The notes under the pieces are model-generated. The model was given only the letters and a program-made list of their open reading frames with translations. It searched no databases and was not told the DNA's origin. From JAGLTN01 sp023135255 (lineage in GTDB: Bacteria; Planctomycetota; Phycisphaerae; Sedimentisphaerales; Anaerobacaceae): a DNA stretch of 38,039 nucleotides. This document shows, piece after piece, positions 21,757-30,132 of this stretch (positions are counted from its first letter, which is position 1; each line of letters starts with the position of its first letter). Made by a program: the position numbers and the translations under genes. The stretch spans positions 1-38,039 of the forward strand of contig DAOWCP010000009.1 of assembly GCA_030639495.1 (NCBI GenBank), given 5' to 3'.

Positions 21757-23547
21757 ATGGAAAACGACGCTGAATACATTGAACTTGTAAAAAAGGCTCA
21801 GAATGGTGACAGGGTTAGTCTGGACTTGTTGGCTGAGCAGGTTTATGCGCGTTTATCGCAATATGTGGTTAGATTAACGTTAAATGAAGATTTGGCACAG
21901 GATATAGTGCAGGAGACAATTTTAGAAATGTACAAGGTATTTAAAAAATTAAAAAGGGCAGACCGGTTCTGGGGCTGGATTTACCGGATTGCCTTCAACA
22001 AGGTTCGCAGCCATTATGGTCGGCAGTGGAGACATAAGACAATCTCTCTGTCAGAACTGGGTTCCCAGATTACCAAGGATGGTGCTTCTGAGGGGTTAGC
22101 TGATATGGTTTCAGCTGAATGGAAGCAGATCGTTCTTGATTCGATGGCTCAACTGGAGCCGAGGCACCGGGCGGTTCTGACAATGCGATGTTATGATCAG
22201 ATGAGTTATTCTGAGATCGCTGATTTTATGAAAAGCAGTGAAATTGGAGTCAGGGCTCTGTTTTATCGCGCCAAGAAATCTCTGGCTAAAAGACTATCCC
22301 ATTATGGTCTTGGCAGAGGTGCTCTCGTATCGGCTTTACTATTTTTTGGTAAGTTTACCGCTACTACCGAGGCATCTGCTGCAGAGGTAGTGATTTCTTC
22401 TTCCATTTTGGAAGTTGGGTTGGCGGGTTCTTTGCTGGGTGTTGCTGCTTCTAAGTCAGCGATAGTTGCGATGACGGCTGGTGTAATGGTAGTGGGAAGT
22501 GCTGTTGTTGCACCATCGATCGATAACATTTTCCCAGGTAATGAATCAGGCAGTGGAGCTAACTCTTATCAGTGCACCACTGAATCCATATTACAACTTG
22601 GTCAGGGGCAAAACAGAAACCGGCAGCACTGGTATTATTATCCGCCGGGAACGAGCGGTGCTGTGTTAATGCAAACCGAATCAACCAGTGACAAAGGGGC
22701 GAGTTATTATCAGTGGTTCCAAAATGAGCAGGCCAATTTTTACAAAAGCAACGGCAGGCTGCATGTTAATAACTATCGTATGTGGAACGCTGATCTTTCA
22801 GTTCAAATGCTTCCTACCGACTCAAGGCGTTTAACCCGTTTTATCAACCATATTCAGGAAAATAATAAAAAACTGGATTATGTTCCCTATAAGGAGGATG
22901 GTCTCATGATAATCGTAAAACACGAAACAGATGGTAATTATCAGCAAGCCGTTTCCAGAAAAGATGTCTCGAATGAGGAATTTTTCAGATGTAATCTGCC
23001 GTCAGGAATCAGAAGAATAGACAATCGTGATGCTATGCATAAAAGAGGCTGGACCTTTTTTACGGTTGAAGGCGAAATCGATGGTCAATTGGTTAAAGGC
23101 AAAGGTAGAATAGCATTTGTATATGACGTCTGTAAGAGAAATTATCCATGGATGAAACTATACGTTGGTTCTAAGCGGATTCCCGAATCTGAAAGTTTTG
23201 CTGGTTTGTCCAGACCCTGGATGGGACTGCATACTATCGATACAGTAAGAAGAGATGCTGCTAAGGAACAGATATGGTTTGATACAAAATTGCTGCCGGG
23301 CGGGGCGCATGCAGTGGTAACGTTGGACCATCCGCAGGGTAAAATTGAATATACGATCGATATGGAAGCAGACCTTGTAGAAAAAATAACCTTTTTGACA
23401 TCAGATATTGAAAAGCAAGGCCAGCTTAGATTTACCTATCTTCAGGATATTGAAGATGCGGAGGATTTTGCTCCTCCGGCAAAAAGTTTGAAGTGGCTTA
23501 ATTATAACCAGCAATCCATGTTATGGCTTGTGGAGTTTTTAAAATAA
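21757..23547 (+). CDS. ECF RNA polymerase sigma factor fused to membrane segments and a large exported domain
   Basis: A 596-residue protein whose first 180 residues form a complete ECF sigma factor: region 2 (about 22-90) with LAQDIVQETILEMYK and FWGWIYRIAFNKV, and region 4 (about 125-180) with MAQLEPRHRAVL and the helix-turn-helix MSYSEIADFM. Two hydrophobic stretches follow (about 187-200 and 215-255), then some 340 residues rich in aromatics and beta pattern, predicted outside the cytoplasm, with no Pfam-like motif that I recognise. The C-terminal part (KIEYTIDMEADLVEKITFL, then LRFTYLQDIED) vaguely recalls LolA/RseB-like sensor folds, which is speculation. No separate anti-sigma gene is adjacent, so the sensory part may be built in. 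No good Shine-Dalgarno precedes the ATG. The next gene begins 40 bases later. Confidence 0.85.
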   Translation: MENDAEYIELVKKAQNGDRVSLDLLAEQVYARLSQYVVRLTLNEDLAQDIVQETILEMYKVFKKLKRADRFWGWIYRIAFNKVRSHYGRQWRHKTISLSELGSQITKDGASEGLADMVSAEWKQIVLDSMAQLEPRHRAVLTMRCYDQMSYSEIADFMKSSEIGVRALFYRAKKSLAKRLSHYGLGRGALVSALLFFGKFTATTEASAAEVVISSSILEVGLAGSLLGVAASKSAIVAMTAGVMVVGSAVVAPSIDNIFPGNESGSGANSYQCTTESILQLGQGQNRNRQHWYYYPPGTSGAVLMQTESTSDKGASYYQWFQNEQANFYKSNGRLHVNNYRMWNADLSVQMLPTDSRRLTRFINHIQENNKKLDYVPYKEDGLMIIVKHETDGNYQQAVSRKDVSNEEFFRCNLPSGIRRIDNRDAMHKRGWTFFTVEGEIDGQLVKGKGRIAFVYDVCKRNYPWMKLYVGSKRIPESESFAGLSRPWMGLHTIDTVRRDAAKEQIWFDTKLLPGGAHAVVTLDHPQGKIEYTIDMEADLVEKITFLTSDIEKQGQLRFTYLQDIEDAEDFAPPAKSLKWLNYNQQSMLWLVEFLK

Positions 23548-23587
23548 ATTTTAAGGAAAACAAAGTTTTTTTCTGAAAAACGGGAAG

Positions 23588-24883
23588 ATGAAAAGAAGAT
23601 GCTGTTTTAACTATTTTGTGTTATCTGCGTTTTGCGTGATTTTTGCATGCGCTCTTTGCGCAGGTGATATAATATATGTCGATGATAATGCCCCGAACGA
23701 CCCAGATCCTAATGACCCCAGCGGCAGTGACCCCAATGAATGTGGAAGTTTTGCTCATCCTTTCGATACGATCCAGGAAGCAATTGATGCGGTCGAAGAG
23801 GGCAATACTATTGAAGTTTTACCGGGCTCATATCCTGATGCTGATCCGAATAGTTACAATCAGATTAATTTCGCCGGTAAGAATTGTGTTTTGAGAAGTA
23901 CCGATCCTAATGATTGGGATGTGGTAAATAAAACAATTATTAATGGGGTAATTTTATTTGACGGCTCAGAAGATCCCAATTGCATGCTCTTTGGCTTTAG
24001 GGTTTATAACATAAATATTGGTGCTGTTTATGGTCGAAATACTCAAGCTACGATAAGTAATTGCAACATTAGCGGCAATGCCACATGCCGATCAACTGTG
24101 TTGGAGAATTGTGATGGTCTTATAAACAATTGTTTGATTACCGATAATATTACCTCTGGTTCTTGCACCCTTGATTATGTTATTTATGGCTGTGAAGGTA
24201 CAATTAGAAATTGCACTATTGCTAATAATATTACTGGTGCAAAGGTGGGCTCAGCTAAAATAGAAAATACTATTATTTATAATAACCAAGGTATACAGCT
24301 TCAAGTTATTAAGGATTGCGTTGCTGAGATTTCTTATTGTAATATACAGGGCGATTTAGAAAATATTGTTGGAGATGTAATCTGGGGTTCTGGCAATCTC
24401 GATGTTGATCCATGTTTTGCGAGCCTGGGGCAATGGGATATAGAGAATGCTCAGCTTTATGAAGGTGATTATCACTTGAAAAGCTATGGTTGGCGCATAG
24501 ATGAAGAAAACCCATCAACCTGGGTTTTTGATTCGGTTACGAGCAGGTGTATTGATGCTGGTAATCCGGGTTATCGCCTTAAAAATGAACTTATGGCAGC
24601 TCCTAATGACCCTGAAAATGACCACGCTATAAATATACGAATAAATATGGGTGCTTATGGCGGTACTCATCAGGCGAGTTTGGCTCCTTATGACTGGTCA
24701 TTGCTGGCGGATTTGAATAATGATGGTGTTGTAGATTTTGAGGATATTTCATTGATGGCTGAAGATTGGCTTATTGGTAAGCAAAAAGACCCCGGTGATC
24801 TTGACCGAAATGGGGTTGTAAATATGAAAGATTACGCCCTTTTAGGCTGGATTTGGCAAAAATCTACAGATTGGGCACAATAA
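23588..24883 (+). CDS. Secreted parallel beta-helix protein with C-terminal dockerin
   Basis: Exported protein of 431 residues. It has a signal peptide (1-26), then IIYVDDNAPNDPDPNDP, a DUF1565-like opening (SFAHPFDTIQEAIDAVEEG) and right-handed beta-helix coils (about 100-270) with repeating ISNCNISGN, INNCLITDN and IRNCTIANN. This is the fold of pectate lyases and surface adhesins. It ends with a type I dockerin (about 374-425), two Ca-binding loops DLNNDGVVDFEDISLM and DLDRNGVVNMKDYALL. Many Cys residues face the coils. No catalytic lyase residues are obvious, so it may be a binding or structural protein. Dockerins in Phycisphaerae often occur without known cohesin scaffolds. GGGAAG precedes the ATG. 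Co-transcription with the sigma gene is likely. Confidence 0.88.
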   Translation: MKRRCCFNYFVLSAFCVIFACALCAGDIIYVDDNAPNDPDPNDPSGSDPNECGSFAHPFDTIQEAIDAVEEGNTIEVLPGSYPDADPNSYNQINFAGKNCVLRSTDPNDWDVVNKTIINGVILFDGSEDPNCMLFGFRVYNINIGAVYGRNTQATISNCNISGNATCRSTVLENCDGLINNCLITDNITSGSCTLDYVIYGCEGTIRNCTIANNITGAKVGSAKIENTIIYNNQGIQLQVIKDCVAEISYCNIQGDLENIVGDVIWGSGNLDVDPCFASLGQWDIENAQLYEGDYHLKSYGWRIDEENPSTWVFDSVTSRCIDAGNPGYRLKNELMAAPNDPENDHAINIRINMGAYGGTHQASLAPYDWSLLADLNNDGVVDFEDISLMAEDWLIGKQKDPGDLDRNGVVNMKDYALLGWIWQKSTDWAQ

Positions 24884-24970
24884 AGTACAGAGCTGGAAAT
24901 TGTCTGTCAGAGATTAAAGTTGATTTATTTGAAAATTTTGAGGCAGACGTTATTTTTTTAATAAAATTGT

Positions 24971-24999
24971 TTGGATTAATATTATTAAAGCAGTATAAT
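24971..24999 (+). promoter_or_regulatory. Promoter of the pseudopilin-like gene
   Basis: TTGGAT (24971-24976), a 17-base spacer and TATAAT (24994-24999). One of the best sigma70-type matches in the window. Initiation near 25006 gives a leader of about 30 bases, so the pilin-like gene can be expressed apart from the upstream beta-helix gene. Confidence 0.6.
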
Positions 25000-25036
25000 A
25001 GCGAAAGATAGAGATATGTAAACTTGAGACTTTGAA

Positions 25037-26011
25037 ATGCGGCTACATACGAAGGAAAAATCCGCTTTTGCTCAAAGCTGTAATTTATCGGGGGGCAATG
25101 GCAGCCAAGGGGACTCCCCACTTGCATTCACCTTAGTTGAAGTTATCGTTGTTATTTCTATTATTACTTTATTGATGTCAATTTCACTGCCTGTATTTAC
25201 CAGGGTAAGGCAAAGTGCCCGCTGGGTAATTACTATGAATAACCAGCGTGAAATTGTTGCCGCTGTTAATGAGTTTGCATGTAACAATGATGACAGCTAT
25301 CCTGATTCAGTAGCAAATATCACTGGTGAATTTGTCAAAGATGTATGGAACTGGCTGGCACCTACTGTAATGACAACGTGTTTCCAACGTGCCGGCCAAA
25401 AGTATAGGTCTATGAGCAGTTATCTTTCTCGTTATATTGATAATCCGGATATCTTATTCTGTCCCAACGCGCCAACTAAAAACGAACGTCTTCAGCAAGC
25501 CTGGGAAGCTGGGGAAAACTGGGGCAATCCTGATACTACTCATGATGTCGACCAATTTTTGGGTGTGTATTGCTTTTACTGGAATTATTTAGGTGAGCTA
25601 GATGGAGGTGGGCCTCGTTTTAGAGGTCCTCGTGGCTCTTATGATAGTGGTAAGGAAAGTTCGGTTCTGGTTAGTTGTTATATGGGCTACAATCCGTATC
25701 GAAGTCCGGATAGTTTTGAAAGTTGTGAAAAATTTGATGATAGTAAAATTTCCTATTTTGAGGGTAGTGAAATTTCTTACAGCAGAGAGGATTCGTCAGA
25801 TTGCTGGCGATTAAACACCTCTCATGGTGCCGAAGACGTTAGTTTGATAAAGATTAAGTTGCATGCTGGTTTTACAGATGGGCACGTGGAAGCTTATTCA
25901 CCCTCTGAAACGGTTAAAATGGATGTTATTGATTATACTAGTACAGACGCGGGACGCCCTGGGTCTTTCTACATACCTGAAAAATCTTTGCCGCGAAGAA
26001 CCTACAGGTAA
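25037..26011 (+). CDS. Type II secretion/type IV pilin-like prepilin with H-X9-DG-type C-terminus
   Basis: A 324-residue prepilin-like protein. A 30-residue basic leader ends at Ala30, followed by the methylation motif FTLVEVIVVIS (Phe31, Glu35) and a hydrophobic helix, so cleavage would be A|F rather than the textbook G|F, as is common in Planctomycetes. The C-terminal domain carries SHGAED and FTDGHVEAYSPSE, resembling the prepilin-type processing-associated H-X9-DG domain. Between them lies a large domain with paired Cys (ILFCPNAP, VSCYMGY). Such proteins are present in many paralogues in this phylum, and their role (pseudopilin of a secretion machine or surface fibre) is unsettled. The ribosome site is weak. 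Repeat copy 3 lies downstream. Confidence 0.85.
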   Translation: MRLHTKEKSAFAQSCNLSGGNGSQGDSPLAFTLVEVIVVISIITLLMSISLPVFTRVRQSARWVITMNNQREIVAAVNEFACNNDDSYPDSVANITGEFVKDVWNWLAPTVMTTCFQRAGQKYRSMSSYLSRYIDNPDILFCPNAPTKNERLQQAWEAGENWGNPDTTHDVDQFLGVYCFYWNYLGELDGGGPRFRGPRGSYDSGKESSVLVSCYMGYNPYRSPDSFESCEKFDDSKISYFEGSEISYSREDSSDCWRLNTSHGAEDVSLIKIKLHAGFTDGHVEAYSPSETVKMDVIDYTSTDAGRPGSFYIPEKSLPRRTYR

Positions 26012-26126
26012 ACATTGAAGCGATGCTTTCGGTATAGGTTGGCGAATCTCCTCTTTTAGACTTTCACTTAAAATCTTTTTGAATTTTCTGATGAAATAAA
26101 TAGCGTTTACAACATCCGGGTCTTCT

Positions 26127-26212
26127 ATTATACCAATCCCAATTAAATTTTTCGCTTTATCCGCAGGTAAATAACTCAAAGATAAGAAGTTATGGATTTA
26201 TTTGCGGAAATT
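26127..26212 (-). repeat. 86-bp dispersed structured repeat, copy 3
   Basis: Inverted copy of the 1-86 element (72 of 86 identical to copy 1, no gaps). The outer stem has changed on both sides, CCGCA with TGCGG instead of CCGCG with CGCGG, so pairing is retained. The adjacent palindrome is ACCAT/ATGGT (26217-26228 on the plus strand), where copy 2 has ACCCTTAAGGGT, again changed symmetrically. The far end reads GGTATAAT on the minus strand. Confidence 0.88.
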
Positions 26213-26344
26213 TATTACCATGAATGGTATTAGTATGACATCGGTTAATTTTCTTGTCACGACGTTATATATTTGATGGAGATCTTGTAATGCGCAAAAA
26301 AACAATTTTTTGACACAAAACAGCATAGCTTAGTTCTTGTAAAG

Positions 26345-26382
26345 ACTTATAATATTGAACATAACTGTATAAGTAATATAAT
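26345..26382 (+). promoter_or_regulatory. Promoter and candidate operator of the catabolic operon
   Basis: TTGAAC (26355-26360), a 16-base spacer and TATAAT (26377-26382). A 7-bp inverted repeat ACTTATA (26345-26351) / TATAAGT (26368-26374) straddles the -35 and half the spacer, where a repressor dimer would block polymerase. Initiation near 26389 leaves a leader of about 55 bases. No regulator gene is in the operon. Confidence 0.6.
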
Positions 26383-26444
26383 ATTGTAGCTGATTATGCC
26401 TGTCTGTTACTAAATTGGCTGCAGAATTTTAATTTGGAGAGAAT

Positions 26445-27464
26445 ATGAAAGATATTGTTGTTGGCATAATTGGCGCTGGTAATATTGGCGTAGTCCATGG
26501 CAGGATTTATAACGACCTGAATAATGTTCGTCTCAAAGCTATAGCTGATATTAACCCTGAAGCTTTGCAGGCAGCGGCAAAAGAGCTTGGTGCAGCTGAT
26601 ACTTATACCGATTATCGAAAAATGCTTGCTGATCCTGAAATAGATGCGGTTTCTATAGTTACGCCTGATTTTATGCACCGTGAATTTGTTGCAGCAGCAG
26701 CTGAGGCGGGCAAACATATACTCGTAGAAAAGCCTTTAGCAACAACACTCAGCGATGCGAAGGCTATGGCTGGGGTGGTTAAGAAAAATAACGTCAAACT
26801 TATGGTGAATTACAACGCCCGCTGGAAATCTTCTTACTGGGGTGTGAAAAAGGCCATAGCAGAGGGTAAGATCGGTAAGGTTGTTTCTGCTAATGCACGC
26901 AAGGATGATACGATATTCGTTGCAACCCAGCTATTAAAATGGGCGGATAAATCTTCGCCTGCCATGTTCCTTTCGACTCATGATATTGATGCGGTGAAGT
27001 GGTTCATAGATAAAAAAGCAGTTGAGGTTTATGCGACAGGTCAGAAAGAGGTGCTCTCTGCGAAGGGTGTCGATACTTATGATGTTATCCAGGCGATAGT
27101 GACATTTGAGGATGGTTTTACCGCAACTTTCCAGAGTTCGTGGATATATCCATCCAAAGGTTTTCCATCGCTGGTTGATTCTTTTATTCAGGTCATTGGT
27201 TCAGAGGGGACATTGATAGTAGACAGAAACAGGCAGGATGTAGAAATGTGCCTTGCGGATGGTTATAAATATATGCCAAAGGGTGAAGTTTTCGGCAAAA
27301 ATCGCGCTGAGTTCAGACTTGCTATAGAGTATTTTATTGACTGTATTGTCGAGGATAAGCAGCCTATTAGTGATGTTGAAAATGGTTGTGAAATTGTTGA
27401 GATCGTTGAAGCTATCCATAAATCTATCGAAACAGGAAAGGCAGTAAAATTGCCTTTGGTTTAA
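26445..27464 (+). CDS. Gfo/Idh/MocA-family oxidoreductase
   Basis: NAD(P)-dependent dehydrogenase of the Gfo/Idh/MocA group, which oxidises or reduces sugars, inositols and related alcohols. The 339 residues show the N-terminal Rossmann motif GIIGAGNIGVVHG (8-20), the catalytic/cofactor motif VEKPLA with EKP at 95-97, and THDIDAVKWF in the second domain, where the family's catalytic His lies. GGAGAG is placed just before the ATG. It is the first gene of an operon that continues to 34904; the next gene follows after 20 bases. The substrate is unknown; by context it is a sugar acid or an amino-sugar derivative. Confidence 0.93.
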   Translation: MKDIVVGIIGAGNIGVVHGRIYNDLNNVRLKAIADINPEALQAAAKELGAADTYTDYRKMLADPEIDAVSIVTPDFMHREFVAAAAEAGKHILVEKPLATTLSDAKAMAGVVKKNNVKLMVNYNARWKSSYWGVKKAIAEGKIGKVVSANARKDDTIFVATQLLKWADKSSPAMFLSTHDIDAVKWFIDKKAVEVYATGQKEVLSAKGVDTYDVIQAIVTFEDGFTATFQSSWIYPSKGFPSLVDSFIQVIGSEGTLIVDRNRQDVEMCLADGYKYMPKGEVFGKNRAEFRLAIEYFIDCIVEDKQPISDVENGCEIVEIVEAIHKSIETGKAVKLPLV

Positions 27465-27484
27465 TATTGTTGGAGTGATTATAA

Positions 27485-28807
27485 ATGACGTATGCAAATG
27501 TAAATGGTTCATTGCCTGGTGCTAAGAGTAAAGAGCTTATGGAGAAGTGGCATAAATTCGAAGCTGATGCTACGGGATTTCAGGCACCGGTTGTATGGGA
27601 TCATGCTAAGGGGTGTATTGTTACCGATGTTGACGGTAACAATTATATTGACTGGACAAGCGGCGTATTGGTGACAAATGTTGGTCACTGTCATCGGCAT
27701 CTGGTCCAGGCGGTTCAAAAAGCCAGCGGGGAGCTTTTGAATAATTATGAATGTCCGAACGATTATCGTGTTGCAGCTGCGGAAAAACTTGTAAATGCTT
27801 TGCCGAGCTATCTTGATAAATGTTTCTTTTTAAGTACAGGCTCCGAAGCGGTTGAGGCTGCTATTCGTTTGATGAAAAGAAAGACAGGCAAGTTTGAGAT
27901 ACTTTCTTTTGAAGGTGGTTTTCATGGCAGGACAATGAATGCTGCTTCTGTTGGTGGTCTTGCCGGGCCTAAGAAAAATTTCGGCCCTATGGTTCCTGGT
28001 GCTATCAGGGCGATATATCCGAATCCATATCGTGACCCGTTTGGTTTTTGTGATGACGGGCCCCAATTCAATAAGTATTTCGATTACCTTGATTCGACTG
28101 TAAGGGCAAATTCCACTGGCTGTCTGGCGGGTGTGATAGTTGAGCCTTACCAGGGAGCTGCCGGTTTTATTTTTCCGCCTGTTGGTTGGTTGAAGAAGCT
28201 CAGGCTATGGGCAAAAGAAAAAGGCCTATTGTTTACACTTGACGAAGTACAGGCGTCTTACGGCAGAACCGGCAAAATGTGGGCGATGGAACATGAAGAC
28301 CTTATGCCGGATATCGTGACTATCGGCAAAGCTATTGGTTGCGGCGTACCGGTCTCAGCGGTTGTTTCTACTGGCGATATTTTCTCATGCTTACAAAAAG
28401 GAGAACTGAGTTCTACCCTTGGCGGCAACCCCGTATCAAGTGCTGCGGTGATAGCGGTTCTTGAAATTTATGAAAGAGAGAATCTTGTAGAAAATTCTCG
28501 ACAGATGGGCGAATACATGAAAGAAGGCTTATTAAAGATTCAGGGGAAATGCAAATATCTCGGCGATGTTCGGGGGATGGGTCTGGTAATGGGGCTGGAG
28601 TTTGTAAAAGATAAAACGACGAAAAAGCCTGCGCCGGAATTAATAAAAACGATAATCACAAGATGTGCTGAGAAAGGTTTGCTTGTCGGCTCGGTTGGAG
28701 TGTTCGGCAACGTTATCAGGGTTGCGCCGCCTTTGGTTATTACCCAGGAAATTGCTGACGAAAGTCTTGGGATATTAGAAGATGTTTTAATGGAGCTTCG
28801 GCTGTAA
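27485..28807 (+). CDS. Class III PLP-dependent aminotransferase (GabT/ArgD-like)
   Basis: Omega-type aminotransferase of fold type I, 440 residues, moving an amino group between a terminal amine or aldehyde and a 2-oxoacid, typically 2-oxoglutarate or pyruvate. PLP-binding features are complete: STGSEAVEAAI near 117-127, FHGRT at 146-150, the ring-binding Asp253 in TLDEVQ and Schiff-base Lys282 in VTIGKAIG. It resembles 4-aminobutyrate or acetylornithine aminotransferases, but position in a sugar-acid operon argues for a different amine, perhaps an amino-sugar acid or a product released by the M20 enzyme. That gene begins at the very next base after its stop codon. GGAG lies before the ATG. 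Confidence 0.93.
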   Translation: MTYANVNGSLPGAKSKELMEKWHKFEADATGFQAPVVWDHAKGCIVTDVDGNNYIDWTSGVLVTNVGHCHRHLVQAVQKASGELLNNYECPNDYRVAAAEKLVNALPSYLDKCFFLSTGSEAVEAAIRLMKRKTGKFEILSFEGGFHGRTMNAASVGGLAGPKKNFGPMVPGAIRAIYPNPYRDPFGFCDDGPQFNKYFDYLDSTVRANSTGCLAGVIVEPYQGAAGFIFPPVGWLKKLRLWAKEKGLLFTLDEVQASYGRTGKMWAMEHEDLMPDIVTIGKAIGCGVPVSAVVSTGDIFSCLQKGELSSTLGGNPVSSAAVIAVLEIYERENLVENSRQMGEYMKEGLLKIQGKCKYLGDVRGMGLVMGLEFVKDKTTKKPAPELIKTIITRCAEKGLLVGSVGVFGNVIRVAPPLVITQEIADESLGILEDVLMELRL

Positions 28808-30049
28808 ATGTCGACGAATAAAAAATTACTAAATAGCAAAGCAGTCAGCTTTATTGATGAGACTGAACAGTTTCTTTCAGAGCTGATCACTTTTAAATCT
28901 GTCGGCGGCAGCGAGATCGGCGCTATGGAATATCTATATGGTCGATTCAGCGAGTTTGATTCTGTTGAAGTTGAAAAAGTCTACATGGATAATTCTATCA
29001 AGGACGACTATTACTACAGTTGTCCTGCAGAAGAATTTGACTATAGCGATACATATAATTTAAGAATAGTAAGAAAAGGTACCGGCAGCGGTAAAAGCAT
29101 TATTCTAAACACCCATGTCGATGTTGTTCCTGCCGGCGAGATGGCTAATCCATGGGACGGCATCTGTGAAGACGAGGCAGTTTTTGGTAGGGGGGCGGTT
29201 GATGCCAAGGGACAGATCGCTACAATATTTTTGCTTTTTAAACTGCTTGAAGATTTTAATATTAAAACTGCCGGCGATGTTATCGTTCATATTGTTGTCG
29301 AAGAGGAAAGCGGCGGTAACGGCACATTGGCAATGGTAAGAAATGTTCACGAAGAAGCTTCTGGTTGTATTAACCTTGAGCCTACCGGTGGAAAACTGAT
29401 GGTTTCGATCAGGGCGGCGGTCTGGTTTAAGATTACATTGCAAGGCAAATCCGGCCATAGCGGAAGCAGTCAGACGGTCAATCCGATATGGATGGCTCAT
29501 GAAGTTATGAGCATTCTGAAAGACTATCATAGCGATTTACTTAATAAGTTGAAGTCGCAGAAATACTACGACCGGTATGACAATCCAATGCCTTTAACTT
29601 TCGGCAAAATATATGCCGGCGATTGGCCTTCAAGCTGCCCGGATGAAGCAGTGATCGAGGGGGTTCTTGGATTCTTGCCTGGTATGACAGAAAAACAGGT
29701 TTGCGAAGGAATAAAACAAGCCTTGCTGAATAATGGTTCGTTGCTTAACGAAGGTAACTTTGATGTTAAATTTACATATAGGCACAACTGCTGTGTGATT
29801 GACGAAGATGATGTGCTTGTTAAGGATATCATCAAAGCTGCTAATCAGATAGATATAGATATTGAAAAAGCTGCAATGGCTGCGTCAACAGATGCATGGT
29901 ATTATTCTGAGATTGCCGGTGTTAAAGCTGTTGCTTTCGGTCCAGGGCAACTGTCATGTTGCCATAGCAGCAATGAGAGCATCAAACTTACTGAAATAGT
30001 TGATGCAGGGAAGATTCTTTTTGAATCAGTGCGGATTTTTTGCGGATAG
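28808..30049 (+). CDS. M20-family metallohydrolase (ArgE/DapE-like)
   Basis: Zinc-dependent amidohydrolase or peptidase of the M20 family, which cleaves N-acyl or peptide bonds (ArgE, DapE, aminoacylase, carboxypeptidase G2). The 413 residues contain His103 and Asp105 in LNTHVDVVP, bridging Asp132 in GAVDAKGQ, the catalytic Glu pair in VVEEESGGNG (164-166), and a late metal ligand in SCCHSSNES. The dimerisation domain contains the usual SGHSGS. It abuts the aminotransferase gene with no gap, so the two are probably coupled: deacylation could free an amine that the aminotransferase then removes. The substrate is inferred only. Confidence 0.92.
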   Translation: MSTNKKLLNSKAVSFIDETEQFLSELITFKSVGGSEIGAMEYLYGRFSEFDSVEVEKVYMDNSIKDDYYYSCPAEEFDYSDTYNLRIVRKGTGSGKSIILNTHVDVVPAGEMANPWDGICEDEAVFGRGAVDAKGQIATIFLLFKLLEDFNIKTAGDVIVHIVVEEESGGNGTLAMVRNVHEEASGCINLEPTGGKLMVSIRAAVWFKITLQGKSGHSGSSQTVNPIWMAHEVMSILKDYHSDLLNKLKSQKYYDRYDNPMPLTFGKIYAGDWPSSCPDEAVIEGVLGFLPGMTEKQVCEGIKQALLNNGSLLNEGNFDVKFTYRHNCCVIDEDDVLVKDIIKAANQIDIDIEKAAMAASTDAWYYSEIAGVKAVAFGPGQLSCCHSSNESIKLTEIVDAGKILFESVRIFCG

Positions 30050-30132
30050 TTTTTTGTTGTAGTTTTCAGTATGTGGTTGTGGTAACAGGATTTTGGTTTT
30101 GGTTTAATAACAGAGAAAAGGATAATTAGGCA

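Larger units (their letters stand above)
26012..26444. other. Intergenic region with repeat copy 3 and operon promoter
   Basis: A 433-base region. From left to right: about 115 bases with nothing recognisable, repeat copy 3 on the minus strand (26127-26212) with its 12-bp palindrome (26217-26228), an AT-rich stretch, then the promoter and inverted repeat of the catabolic operon (26345-26382). No terminator hairpin with a T tract was found after the pilin-like gene. Confidence 0.65.

Noticed and set aside
25898..26179. Minus-strand ORF starting inside repeat copy 3, with IEDPDVV recalling a transposase tail
   Set aside because: The frame runs from the repeat into the antisense of the pilin-like gene; the resemblance is a few residues only.
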